Assembly: GCA_028290665.1 (NCBI GenBank)
Contig: JAQGJK010000003.1
Coordinates: 1 to 64,000, forward strand
Reading direction: 5' to 3'
Origin: Devosia sp.
Lineage (GTDB): Bacteria > Pseudomonadota > Alphaproteobacteria > Rhizobiales > Devosiaceae
DNA: 64,000 nt
Every line of letters starts with the position of its first letter. Position 1 is the stretch's first letter. The translations under genes and the position numbers were made by a program. The notes beneath the pieces were generated by a model that was given only the letters and a program-made list of their open reading frames with translations, searched no databases and was not told the origin of the DNA. Positions 50,461-58,354 of this stretch are shown here, one piece after another.

Positions 50461-51327
50461 ATGGCCCGCAAATCGACAGTCCTGTTGCTGACGCCCGGGC
50501 TGCTGCTGACCGGTGCGGTGTTCCTGTCGCCATTTGTGTTTCTCGGGCTGACCAGTTTCTGGACCCAGCGGCCGAATTCGCTGCTGATCGACCCAGCTTT
50601 TACCCTGGTCAATTATGTGCGGATCGCTACCGACAGTTTCTTTCTCGGCACGCTGTTCCGCACCATCCTGCTCGGTATCGTCACCGTCGCCATCTGCCTG
50701 CTGCTCGGCCTGCCGATTGCCCGCTGGATCGCCCGGCGCGCAGTGCGGACGCGCGGCATTCTGGTAGTCCTGATGGTCACGCCGATGGTCAGCGGTGCGC
50801 TGGTGCAGACGCTGGGCCTCGTCAATCTGCTGAGCCTGCTCGGCGTCATCAATGGGTTGCTCAAGCAGTTGGGCCTGATCGATTGGTCGATCCGGTTCCT
50901 CGGCAATGAAGGCGGGGTGCTGATCGGGCTGGTGCAGGCGTTCCTGCCGCTGATGGTGCTGCCTCTGATCACCACGCTGGCCAAACTGCCGGAAGATCTC
51001 GAAGCGGCGGCGCGCTCGCTAGGCGCACCCGCCTGGCGGGTCTGGGTGACGATCATCCTGCCGCTCGCCATGCCGGGGATTTTGGCGGGCAGCATCCTGG
51101 TGTTCTTTGCTTCGGTCACGTCGTTCGTCACGCCGCAAATTCTGGGGCAGGGCAAGGTGCAGACCTTCGGCACGGTGATGTATCAGCAATCGGCCCTGGT
51201 CAACGACTGGCCCTTTGCCTCGGCACTGGCGATGGCGATGATGCTGGTCCTCGGCGTCCTGTTGCTGGCGGTCCGCGCGGTGCGTCGCGGCCTTGAACGG
51301 CGACCGGTCATCGGATCGGCATCATGA
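50461..51327 (+). CDS. Spermidine/putrescine-type ABC permease (PotB class)
   Basis: This 288-residue membrane protein has six predicted helices. The EAA loop reads LEAAARSLGAPAWRVWVTIILPLAMPGI. ATG 50461 was chosen with GGAG upstream; a TTG 15 bp earlier is possible. The first helix (TVLLLTPGLLLTGAVFLSPFVFLGL) matches PotB. It overlaps the second permease by 4 bp. Confidence 0.94.
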   Translation: MARKSTVLLLTPGLLLTGAVFLSPFVFLGLTSFWTQRPNSLLIDPAFTLVNYVRIATDSFFLGTLFRTILLGIVTVAICLLLGLPIARWIARRAVRTRGILVVLMVTPMVSGALVQTLGLVNLLSLLGVINGLLKQLGLIDWSIRFLGNEGGVLIGLVQAFLPLMVLPLITTLAKLPEDLEAAARSLGAPAWRVWVTIILPLAMPGILAGSILVFFASVTSFVTPQILGQGKVQTFGTVMYQQSALVNDWPFASALAMAMMLVLGVLLLAVRAVRRGLERRPVIGSAS

Positions 51328-52121
51328 ATCTGCGTCGCGCCGGCACCGATACGATCTGGATTGCCTGGATGGCGATCGGCTATATCGTGGTGCTGCTGCC
51401 CATCGTCGTGGTGGTATTCGCCTCGTTCAGCGACTCCAACACCTTCCGGTTCCCGCCCACCGGCTATTCGCTCAAATGGTATCAGGCGGCCTTTGCCAGC
51501 TCCGAATATCGGAATGCGTTGGGCGTCAGCCTGCTGGTGGGGCTCCTTGCAACCGCCGTATCGCTGACCGCCGGGACGCTGGCTGCCTATGCCTTGAGCC
51601 GGAGCGAATTCCGCGGCAAATCCAGCATCGAGACTTTGTTGCTGGCGCCGCTGGCCTTGCCTCACATCGTCTGGGCCATCGGCCTGTTGCAGATTTATGC
51701 CTGGCTCGGCATCGGTGGCACGCTGCTGGGGCTGGTGCTGGCCCATGCGGCGCTGACGCTGCCCTTCGCCGTGCGCATCATGCTCTCGACCTTCATCCAG
51801 CTGGACCGAACCCTGCAGGAGGCCGCGTCGACACTTGGCGCTTCGCCGCCGCGGGTGATCTGGCACATTGTGCTGCCGTTGATCTGGCCCGGAGTGCTGA
51901 CCAGCGCGCTGTTGACCTTCCTGACCTCGTTCAACGAAGTCACCGTTTCGGTGTTGATCGCCGGCTCGCGCTATTTGACCTATCCGGTGCGCCTCTATTC
52001 TGAATTGCGCAGCCAGGGGATCGACCCCACCACCGTGGCCATCAGCGCCATGCTGCTCGCGCTGATCGTCGTGTTTGCCCTGATCGGCGAGCGCTTCCTC
52101 AACTGGTCGCGGCGGGTCTGA
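51324..52121 (+). CDS. Spermidine/putrescine-type ABC permease (PotC class)
   Basis: This 265-residue membrane protein has six helices and the EAA loop LQEAASTLGASPPRVIWHIVLPLIWPGV. The segment LLPIVVVVFASFSDSNTFRFPPTGYSLKWYQAAF is the classic PotC-type first loop. It is translationally coupled to the preceding permease. The ATPase gene follows after 5 bp. Confidence 0.95.
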   Translation: MNLRRAGTDTIWIAWMAIGYIVVLLPIVVVVFASFSDSNTFRFPPTGYSLKWYQAAFASSEYRNALGVSLLVGLLATAVSLTAGTLAAYALSRSEFRGKSSIETLLLAPLALPHIVWAIGLLQIYAWLGIGGTLLGLVLAHAALTLPFAVRIMLSTFIQLDRTLQEAASTLGASPPRVIWHIVLPLIWPGVLTSALLTFLTSFNEVTVSVLIAGSRYLTYPVRLYSELRSQGIDPTTVAISAMLLALIVVFALIGERFLNWSRRV

Positions 52122-52126
52122 TCGCG

Positions 52127-53242
52127 GTGAGCAATATAGAAGAAAGCCACGCTGTGACCCCAGCCTACCTCTCCATCACCGGCATGGCCAAGGCCTACCG
52201 CGGTACGCCAGCCCTCCGGTTGGTCGATCTCAGCGTTAACGAAGGCGAGTTCCTGGCTTTGCTCGGCCCCTCGGGTTGCGGCAAGAGCACGCTGCTGCGG
52301 CTGGTGGCCGGGCTGCTGCAGCCCGATGCCGGCTCGATTACGCTGGCGGGCCAGAGCATCGAGCGCCTGCCGCCGCACCAGCGCGATATCGGCCTCGTGT
52401 TTCAGAACTACGCGCTGTTCCCGCACATGTCGGTGGCCAAGAACGTGCGCTTCGGCCTGTCGATGCGCAACATGCCGCGCGCCGAGGCCGACCAGCGCGT
52501 CGGTGAGGCCTTGGCGCTGGTCAAGCTGGAACATCTGGCGGCGCGCATGCCATCCGAACTTTCCGGCGGCCAACAGCAGCGCGTTGCCCTGGCCCGGGCC
52601 ATCGCTATCCGGCCGCGCCTGTTGCTGCTCGATGAACCGCTGAGCAATCTCGACGCGGTGCTGCGCAACAGCGTGCGCACCGAATTGCGCGAACTCCATG
52701 CTCGCACCGGGCTGACCGTGGTGATGGTCACCCATGACCAAGCCGAAGCCATGACCATGGCCGACCGGATCGCCGTAATGTCGGATGGTCTCATTCTGCA
52801 ACACGATACGCCGCAGGTCATCTATGAGCAGCCGGCGAGCGATTTCGTCGCCAAATTTGTCGGCACGCCGCCCGCTGCCATGTTGCGGGTCGATCGAAAG
52901 CACGATGGCGGTTTCGGGTTGGGAACAAGTCCCTGGACGCCTTCGCCTGAACTGGCCCGTGTGCTGGAACCGATCCAGCGGGTCGGCGTGGCGCTGGGAC
53001 TGCGGCCCGATCACCTGGCGCTGACTGCGCCTGACGCACCCCACGCGATGCCGGGGACTATCCGGACCATCGAATATCTCGGAGCCGAACGGCTGGTACA
53101 TGTGGAAGTCGGCGGCCAACTGCTGGTGCTACGGCTGTCCGGCGACGCCGCCGTCGGCAAGGGCGAAGTCGGCGTGGCGATCACGAGGGTGCCACCGATC
53201 TTCGATATCGAAACTGGCCTCCGATTGGCCAGTACCGGCTGA
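52127..53242 (+). CDS. Polyamine-type ABC transporter ATPase (PotA class)
   Basis: This 371-residue ATPase starts at GTG 52127. Walker A is [10 protein letters not shown]-loop [13 protein letters not shown], signature [14 protein letters not shown], Walker [13 protein letters not shown] and switch MVTHDQAEA. The C-terminal 120 residues are a TOBE-type domain ([27 protein letters not shown]), usual in PotA/UgpC/MalK. It has a 15-residue N-terminal extension before the core. The second creatininase gene follows 92 bp later. Confidence 0.94.
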   Translation: MSNIEESHAVTPAYLSITGMAKAYRGTPALRLVDLSVNEGEFLALLGPSGCGKSTLLRLVAGLLQPDAGSITLAGQSIERLPPHQRDIGLVFQNYALFPHMSVAKNVRFGLSMRNMPRAEADQRVGEALALVKLEHLAARMPSELSGGQQQRVALARAIAIRPRLLLLDEPLSNLDAVLRNSVRTELRELHARTGLTVVMVTHDQAEAMTMADRIAVMSDGLILQHDTPQVIYEQPASDFVAKFVGTPPAAMLRVDRKHDGGFGLGTSPWTPSPELARVLEPIQRVGVALGLRPDHLALTAPDAPHAMPGTIRTIEYLGAERLVHVEVGGQLLVLRLSGDAAVGKGEVGVAITRVPPIFDIETGLRLASTG

Positions 53243-53334
53243 TCGATGGCCTACTGCCGGCCGGCGAATTGCCAGCACCGGCAGCTGGTAACGCCTTTGC
53301 GCGCTCGCCGACACCTGACGAGGATTTTGACGAC

Positions 53335-54168
53335 ATGAACACTGCCCGATACTGGCTCCACCTGACGACAGCGGATTTCGCCGCGCTGCCGAAGGGAACC
53401 ATCGCCCTGCTGCCGGTCGGAGCCACCGAGCAGCATGGTCCGCATCTGCCGGTTGGCACCGATACCCTGATCAATCAGGGCATCGTGGCGCGGATGCTGG
53501 AGCTGCTCGATCCGACGCTGTCGCTGGTGGTACTGCCAACCCAGCCGGTCGGCACTTCGACCGAGCATCTGGCCTTCCCCGGCACCCTGTCGCACGATCC
53601 CGCTGCGATCATGGGCATTTGGACGACGCTGCTGGAAAACGTCGTGCGTGCCGGCATCAGCAAGCTTATCCTGTTCAACAGCCATGGCGGGCAGACACGG
53701 CTGCTGCAACCGGTGGCACTGCAACTGCGCCAGCGTCACGGCGTGCTGGCCGCCTATGCGAGCTGGTTCGACGCCGGCTATCCAGCTGGACTGTTCGGCG
53801 ATGACGAACTCGATTTCGGCATCCATGCCGGAGCAATCGAGACCTCGATGATGCTGCACCTCTGTCCCGAGCTCGTGCAGCAGGACCGGGTGATGGATTT
53901 CCCCTCCACGGCCGCAAACTTTCAGAGTGAATTCAGGCTATTGCAATCCGATCCCGGCAATGGCCGGGCAGGCGGCTTTGGCTGGATGATGCAGGACCTC
54001 AATCCGTTCGGCGCCGCGGGAGATGCGCGATTGTCGAGCCCGGAGGCGGGGCGAGCGCTGGTCGACCACGCCGCGAGCGCACTGGCGGAACTGTTGATCG
54101 AAATCGACCGCTTCGACATTGGCCGACTGACACCCGATACTTTCCTCAGCAAGGACTTCCGACCATGA
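53335..54168 (+). CDS. Creatininase-family amidohydrolase, copy 2
   Basis: This 277-residue protein has the same metal site as copy 1: E32 and H34 in TEQHGPHLP, D43 in GTDTLIN, FNSHGGQT and HAGAIETS. The two copies share long matching segments (STEHLxFPGTLSH, AGGFGWxxxDLNxFGAxG) but are clearly diverged, suggesting different steps or substrates. GAGGA lies 10 bp before ATG 53335; upstream starts lack support. It overlaps the cyclo-ligase-like gene by 4 bp. Confidence 0.91.
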   Translation: MNTARYWLHLTTADFAALPKGTIALLPVGATEQHGPHLPVGTDTLINQGIVARMLELLDPTLSLVVLPTQPVGTSTEHLAFPGTLSHDPAAIMGIWTTLLENVVRAGISKLILFNSHGGQTRLLQPVALQLRQRHGVLAAYASWFDAGYPAGLFGDDELDFGIHAGAIETSMMLHLCPELVQQDRVMDFPSTAANFQSEFRLLQSDPGNGRAGGFGWMMQDLNPFGAAGDARLSSPEAGRALVDHAASALAELLIEIDRFDIGRLTPDTFLSKDFRP

Positions 54169-54932
54169 GCAAACACGGGGACTGGGCGGGCCGCAGCCCG
54201 GCCAAGGATGCGTTGCGCAATGCCATCTGGGGGAAACTGGAGGCGAGTTCCTATGCCGTAGGCGAGACCTGGAGCCACATTCCCAATTTCGTCGGTGCCG
54301 ATATGGCAGCCTGGCGTCTGGCGCAGACGGCGGAGTGGCAGAACGCCAGGACCATCAAGGTCAATCCCGACCCGGCGCAATACCAGATCCGCCTGCGAGC
54401 GCTGTATGATGGCAAGCTGCTGTTTTGTCCCGTGCCGGCCCTTACGCAATCCTATCCATATCTCCTCATCGACCCAGCTGCATTGACGGCGAAAGGCATC
54501 ACTTTCGAGCTCGCCGCAACACATCAGGGCTATTTCGAGCACGGCACCCGGATCGAGTTCGAAGCAGTGCCGCCGCTCGATTTCTGCGTCGTCGGGTCGG
54601 TCGCCGTGTCACGCGTCGGGGGACGGACCGGCAAAGGCGCCGGCTTTGCCGATATCGAAACCGGGATCTTCCGCGAACTCGGCACCATCGGACCTCGGAC
54701 GCCGATCGCCACCACCGTCCATTCGACCCAACTCGTTGGCGACGAGGACATCGTGATGATGCCCCACGATTCGCCGCTGGATTTCATCGCGACGGAAACC
54801 GAGTTGATCGTCACGGGCAACATTGCTCCCCGCCCGAAAGGCATCATGTGGGACGCAATCCAGCCCGATCAGTTCGAGGCTATCCCGTTCCTGCGCGAAC
54901 TCCAGCGGCGGTCGCACCAGGGCAAAATATAA
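54165..54932 (+). CDS. 5-formyltetrahydrofolate cyclo-ligase family protein
   Basis: This 255-residue protein belongs to the larger variant of the family: IWGKLEASSYA at the start, IPNFVGADMAAWRLAQTAEWQNARTIKVNPDPAQYQIRLRAL in the first third, then LLIDPAAL and GGRTGKGAGFADIETGIFRE with the conserved GKGAGF...D signature. Classic cyclo-ligases convert 5-formyl-THF to 5,10-methenyl-THF with ATP; this longer variant is uncharacterised and may be a different ligase. It is coupled to a creatininase-family gene, a family that includes formamide hydrolases, so a one-carbon/formyl link is an attractive inference. Confidence 0.82.
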   Translation: MSKHGDWAGRSPAKDALRNAIWGKLEASSYAVGETWSHIPNFVGADMAAWRLAQTAEWQNARTIKVNPDPAQYQIRLRALYDGKLLFCPVPALTQSYPYLLIDPAALTAKGITFELAATHQGYFEHGTRIEFEAVPPLDFCVVGSVAVSRVGGRTGKGAGFADIETGIFRELGTIGPRTPIATTVHSTQLVGDEDIVMMPHDSPLDFIATETELIVTGNIAPRPKGIMWDAIQPDQFEAIPFLRELQRRSHQGKI

Positions 54933-54958
54933 TCAGTCACTCTAAAAGGATCAAAAAA

Positions 54959-55600
54959 TTGGACTTTCTATCTTATGACCCATGGGCCGGCGTCACCTCG
55001 CGCAATGGTTATCTAGCCGATGAGCTGAGGGAAGGCCTGCACAAGACCATCCGGCGCAACAATCCGCAGCTGGCGATACGCATCGCTTTCGAGATGTACA
55101 TCACCAGCGAGCAGCTAGAAGACATGCTGTGGCGTCGGCTGGCTATTATCTCAATCGAAGATATTGGCCTTGCCGATCCGATGGCGCCCGTCGTGGTGGA
55201 AACGCTGGAGCGGATGCGCAAGCTGCATCCCTACAATGACATCGACCGGGCCTCTTACTTCGCCCAGGCGATCCGTCATTTGTGCAGTAGCAAGAAAGAC
55301 CTGACGATTGGTGTTGTCATGGGCATCGTACGCATGGAATTTGAGCGCGGAATTTTCCCCAAGATCCCGGAAGAAGCCTACGACATGCACTGCAAAACCG
55401 GACGCGAACGCGGCAAGAGCCTCAAGGACTTTCTCAACGAGGGCAATGTCGTGGCCCCGGCGTCGGACGAATATGAATCGGCTGAATACAAGGCAGCCGA
55501 GGAAAAGCTGAAAAGCATGCTCCAGGAAGATCTGGACGGCACGGCAGAGAAAAAGCAACTAGCCGTGCCGCCGTTCGAACTGCAGCCATACTTCATCTGA
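54959..55600 (+). CDS. Stand-alone protein resembling the RarA/MgsA C-terminal (clamp-loader collar) region
   Basis: The product has 213 residues from TTG 54959, with AGGA 9 bp upstream; a frame extending back to 54425 overlaps the cyclo-ligase gene and is rejected. The segment LHKTIRRNNPQLAIRIAFEMYIT, then LEDMLWRRLAIISIEDIGLADPMAP, strongly recalls the part of RarA/MgsA recombination ATPases that follows the AAA+ module (ARRLxIxASEDIGLADP). The ATPase domain is completely absent, and the C-terminal 70 residues are acidic and helical. The upstream 30 bp are AT-rich. It may be of phage or mobile origin. The function is unknown; a role in replication or repair is inference. Confidence 0.65.
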   Translation: MDFLSYDPWAGVTSRNGYLADELREGLHKTIRRNNPQLAIRIAFEMYITSEQLEDMLWRRLAIISIEDIGLADPMAPVVVETLERMRKLHPYNDIDRASYFAQAIRHLCSSKKDLTIGVVMGIVRMEFERGIFPKIPEEAYDMHCKTGRERGKSLKDFLNEGNVVAPASDEYESAEYKAAEEKLKSMLQEDLDGTAEKKQLAVPPFELQPYFI

Positions 55601-55707
55601 TCGGTCTGCATGACACGGAGTTGGTGTGACACCCTCCCTCGCATTGCTCCGTTGAGCAGTAATTATGCGACTCGTGGGGCTGACCGGGTTAGCAATAGGG
55701 AATGGCT

Positions 55708-55730
55708 CAGCGGCACTCATAGCGCCGCTG
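55708..55730 (+). terminator. Hairpin after the RarA-C-like gene
   Basis: CAGCGGC (55708-55714) and GCCGCTG (55724-55730) form a perfect 7-bp GC-rich stem with a 9-nt loop, about 110 bp after the stop. There is no T-run. Plausible end of the preceding transcript. Confidence 0.35.
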
Positions 55731-55789
55731 CCCTAGCTGGTCGGGCTGAACAATTGTAGATACTGGCCTCGAACCCGAAAGGACCTGCC

Positions 55790-56269
55790 ATGGCCATCGC
55801 CAAGAACACCGTCTGCATTTGGTATGACAAGGACGCCGAGGCGGCTGCGCGGTTTTATGCCGCGACTTTCCCCGACAGTTCGGTGACTGCAGTGCGCCGC
55901 GCGCCGGGCGATAGTCCGTCCGGGAAAGCCGGGGATGTGTTGACAGTGGAGTTCGTCGTCGCCGGCATTGCCTGCATCGGGATTAATGGCGGGCCAGCTT
56001 ACCAGCACACCGAAGCTTTCTCGTTCCAGATCGCCACCGATGACCAGGAGGAGACCGACCGCTACTGGCATGCCATCGTCGATAATGGCGGCGAGGCGAG
56101 CCGGTGCGGTTGGTGCCGCGACAAATGGGGCATTTCCTGGCAGATCACGCCGCGCACATTGACTGAAGCAATGGCGGCCGGGGGCGCCGAAGCCAAGCGG
56201 GCGTTCGAGGCGATGATGACGATGGCGAAGATCGACGTCGCCGCGATAGAGGCGGCCCGGCGAGGTTGA
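55790..56269 (+). CDS. VOC-family protein of PhnB type
   Basis: This 159-residue glyoxalase/bleomycin-resistance fold protein has AKNTVCIWYDKDAEAAARFYAATFPDSSV at the start and FVVAGIACIGINGGPAYQHTEAFSFQIATDDQEETDRYW in the middle, typical of the PhnB group often annotated as 3-demethylubiquinone methyltransferase-like. WGISWQITPRTLTEA closes the domain. Metal-binding positions are only partly evident, and enzyme function in this group is mostly unknown. It is monocistronic. GAAAGGACC lies before the ATG. Confidence 0.9.
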   Translation: MAIAKNTVCIWYDKDAEAAARFYAATFPDSSVTAVRRAPGDSPSGKAGDVLTVEFVVAGIACIGINGGPAYQHTEAFSFQIATDDQEETDRYWHAIVDNGGEASRCGWCRDKWGISWQITPRTLTEAMAAGGAEAKRAFEAMMTMAKIDVAAIEAARRG

Positions 56270-56380
56270 GGACGGCGTTGCCGGCGGCTAATGGGTCGTC
56301 TCGGTTAGCGTTATATCGATGACTAATGGCAGCTGATGCGCGGACGCAACCTTCGATCAAATGCGCGCCATTGTGGCCGG

Positions 56381-56388
56381 TTAACCAT
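56381..56388 (+). promoter_or_regulatory. CtrA-like half site upstream of tamA
   Basis: TTAACCAT matches the alphaproteobacterial CtrA half-site consensus. It lies 23-30 bp upstream of the tamA start, inside the likely promoter or leader. An 8-bp match occurs by chance fairly often, so support is limited. Confidence 0.3.
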
Positions 56389-56410
56389 ACCGGTTAGGCA
56401 AACATCAAGT

Positions 56411-58354
56411 ATGAATGGGGACCATGGGGAAAACGGGAATGGTCCGCTGTCGAACCGCTTAGTCAGATCTGTGCTGCTGGGGACGCTGCTGCTGGGCAGC
56501 ACGACGCCCGGCGCCTTTGCATTCGAGATTTTTGGCCTGACGCTGTTCGAGGACCAGTCGGCACTGGACGCCGATGCCGTGATCGCCGATCCCCAGCCCT
56601 ATGTGCTGACGCTGTCGGTCGCGGGCGGCGATACCGCCGTCGAAGCGGCCATCCGCAATGCCTCGTCGCTATCCGCCGATGCCGCCGTGCCGGCTTCGGG
56701 AGCGGCCGGGTTACTGGCCAAGGCGCGTGGCGATTATCGGCGGATACTCGCAGCGCTCTATGCCGAGGGCTATTATGGCGGCAACATCAATATCCTCGTT
56801 GGCGGCCGGGAAGCTGATGACCTGCCGCCGGATGCCGACCTACCGGACCCGGTCGGGGTCGAGATCATCGTCGCTCCGGGGCCGGTGTTCCGGTTCAATC
56901 GCGTCACCATCGTCAACCGCGCCCCGGTAACCACCGACCCAGCAGACAGCGTCGAGCTGCCGGAATTTTCCGGATATGCCGCGGGCCAAATCGCTAAGTC
57001 GGGTACTATCCTCGCCGCCGAGACGCTCTCACTCGAGGCCTGGCGCCAGCAGGGCTATGCCGGCGCGGCCATCGTCAGCCGCGATGTCGTCGCCGATCAC
57101 GCCAGCGCAACCGTTGATGTCACCATCACCGTCGCGCCGGGCCAGTTTACCCGCCTCGGCGAGATCACGACGACCGGTTCGAATGGCGTGGACGCGGACT
57201 TCATCGTTTCCCAGACGGGGCTGGTGCCGGGCGCGGAGTACGATCCCGATGATCTGAAGCGGGCCGAAAAGCGTCTCGCCCACCTCGAAGTGTTCCGCGC
57301 CATGCGCGTCGATACGCCGAACAGCGCCAGCCCCGATGGGCTGTTGCCGGTCACGGCGATCGTCGAGGATTTGCCGCCCCGCCGCATCGGCGCCGGCGCG
57401 ACCTATTCAACCACCGACGGCCTCGGGGTCGAGGCGTTCCATCTCTGGCGCAATCTGTTCGGGCGGGCGGAGCGGTTGCGGCTCGACGCGCGGATCGCCG
57501 GCATCGGTTTTCCGGTCAACACCGCCGAGTTCGACTATGCCTTTGGCGGGACTTTCACCAAGCCGGGGTTCTTCAATCCAGATACCGACCTGATTGCCGC
57601 GATCTCGGCGGAGCGGACGGTACTGCCGACCTATACCGAAACTTCGGGGCTGGCGAAGCTCGGTATCAGCCAGGTGCTGACCGACGAAATCGCCTATGAT
57701 GTCAGCGCGTTCTACGAATATGCCCGGTTTGACGAGCCCGAGCGGACACGCGATTTCTCGCTGCTCGGGTTCGTCGGCGGAGTGACTTTCGACAATCGTG
57801 ACGAGCCGACCAATGCGACCGAAGGGTTTTATCTCAACCTGACGGCCGAGCCGTTCTACGAGTTCTACTATGGTAACCCGGTGTTCCGGACGACGGCCGA
57901 AGTGCGGGGCTATCTTGGGCTCGGCGACGACGACTTCGTCGTGCTGGCGGGCCGACTCAAGGCCGGAGCGCTAGTCGGCGCCGGTCTCGATGAAATCCCG
58001 CCGGACCGGACCTTCCTTGCCGGCGGCGGCGGGTCGGTGCGCGGCTATCCCTATCGCAGCATCGGCGTCACCAATGCCGACGGCACAGTGACCGGCGGCC
58101 GCTATCTGCTCGAAGCCTCGGTCGAAGCGCGGGTCAAGATCATGAAGGATATCGGCATCGTCGCCTTTCTCGATGGCGGCATCGTCGCGGCCGACGAGAT
58201 CCCATCGCTCGACCAACTACGGCTCGGCGCGGGCATCGGGCTGCGCTACGAGACCGGCTTCGGGCCGCTGCGGCTCGACCTCGCGGTGCCGCTCAACAAA
58301 CGCCCGGGCGATCCCGATTATGCGCTCTATGTCGGTATTGGACAGGCATTTTGA
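56411..58354 (+). CDS. tamA: Outer-membrane translocation/assembly protein TamA (BamA-family barrel)
   Basis: The product has 647 residues. ATG 56411 was chosen; ATG 56336 would add 25 residues before the signal sequence. The hydrophobic segment SVLLGTLLLGSTTPGAFA is the export signal. POTRA domains span about residues 45-300 (GDYRRILAALYAEGYYGGNINILVGG, then VTIVNRAPVTTD, then LGEITTTGSNGVD...LVPGAEYDPDDLKRAEKRL). The Omp85 barrel ends with VRGYPYRSIG (the L6-loop VRGY/F motif) and a C-terminal strand ending YVGIGQAF with terminal Phe. It works with TamB, whose TTG start overlaps its stop, in outer-membrane protein or lipid transport. Confidence 0.93.
   Translation: MNGDHGENGNGPLSNRLVRSVLLGTLLLGSTTPGAFAFEIFGLTLFEDQSALDADAVIADPQPYVLTLSVAGGDTAVEAAIRNASSLSADAAVPASGAAGLLAKARGDYRRILAALYAEGYYGGNINILVGGREADDLPPDADLPDPVGVEIIVAPGPVFRFNRVTIVNRAPVTTDPADSVELPEFSGYAAGQIAKSGTILAAETLSLEAWRQQGYAGAAIVSRDVVADHASATVDVTITVAPGQFTRLGEITTTGSNGVDADFIVSQTGLVPGAEYDPDDLKRAEKRLAHLEVFRAMRVDTPNSASPDGLLPVTAIVEDLPPRRIGAGATYSTTDGLGVEAFHLWRNLFGRAERLRLDARIAGIGFPVNTAEFDYAFGGTFTKPGFFNPDTDLIAAISAERTVLPTYTETSGLAKLGISQVLTDEIAYDVSAFYEYARFDEPERTRDFSLLGFVGGVTFDNRDEPTNATEGFYLNLTAEPFYEFYYGNPVFRTTAEVRGYLGLGDDDFVVLAGRLKAGALVGAGLDEIPPDRTFLAGGGGSVRGYPYRSIGVTNADGTVTGGRYLLEASVEARVKIMKDIGIVAFLDGGIVAADEIPSLDQLRLGAGIGLRYETGFGPLRLDLAVPLNKRPGDPDYALYVGIGQAF

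Noticed and set aside
51995-53119. A 374-residue minus-strand frame opposite the PotA-like ATPase gene
   Set aside because: The plus strand has complete Walker motifs; the antisense frame has no recognisable domain.
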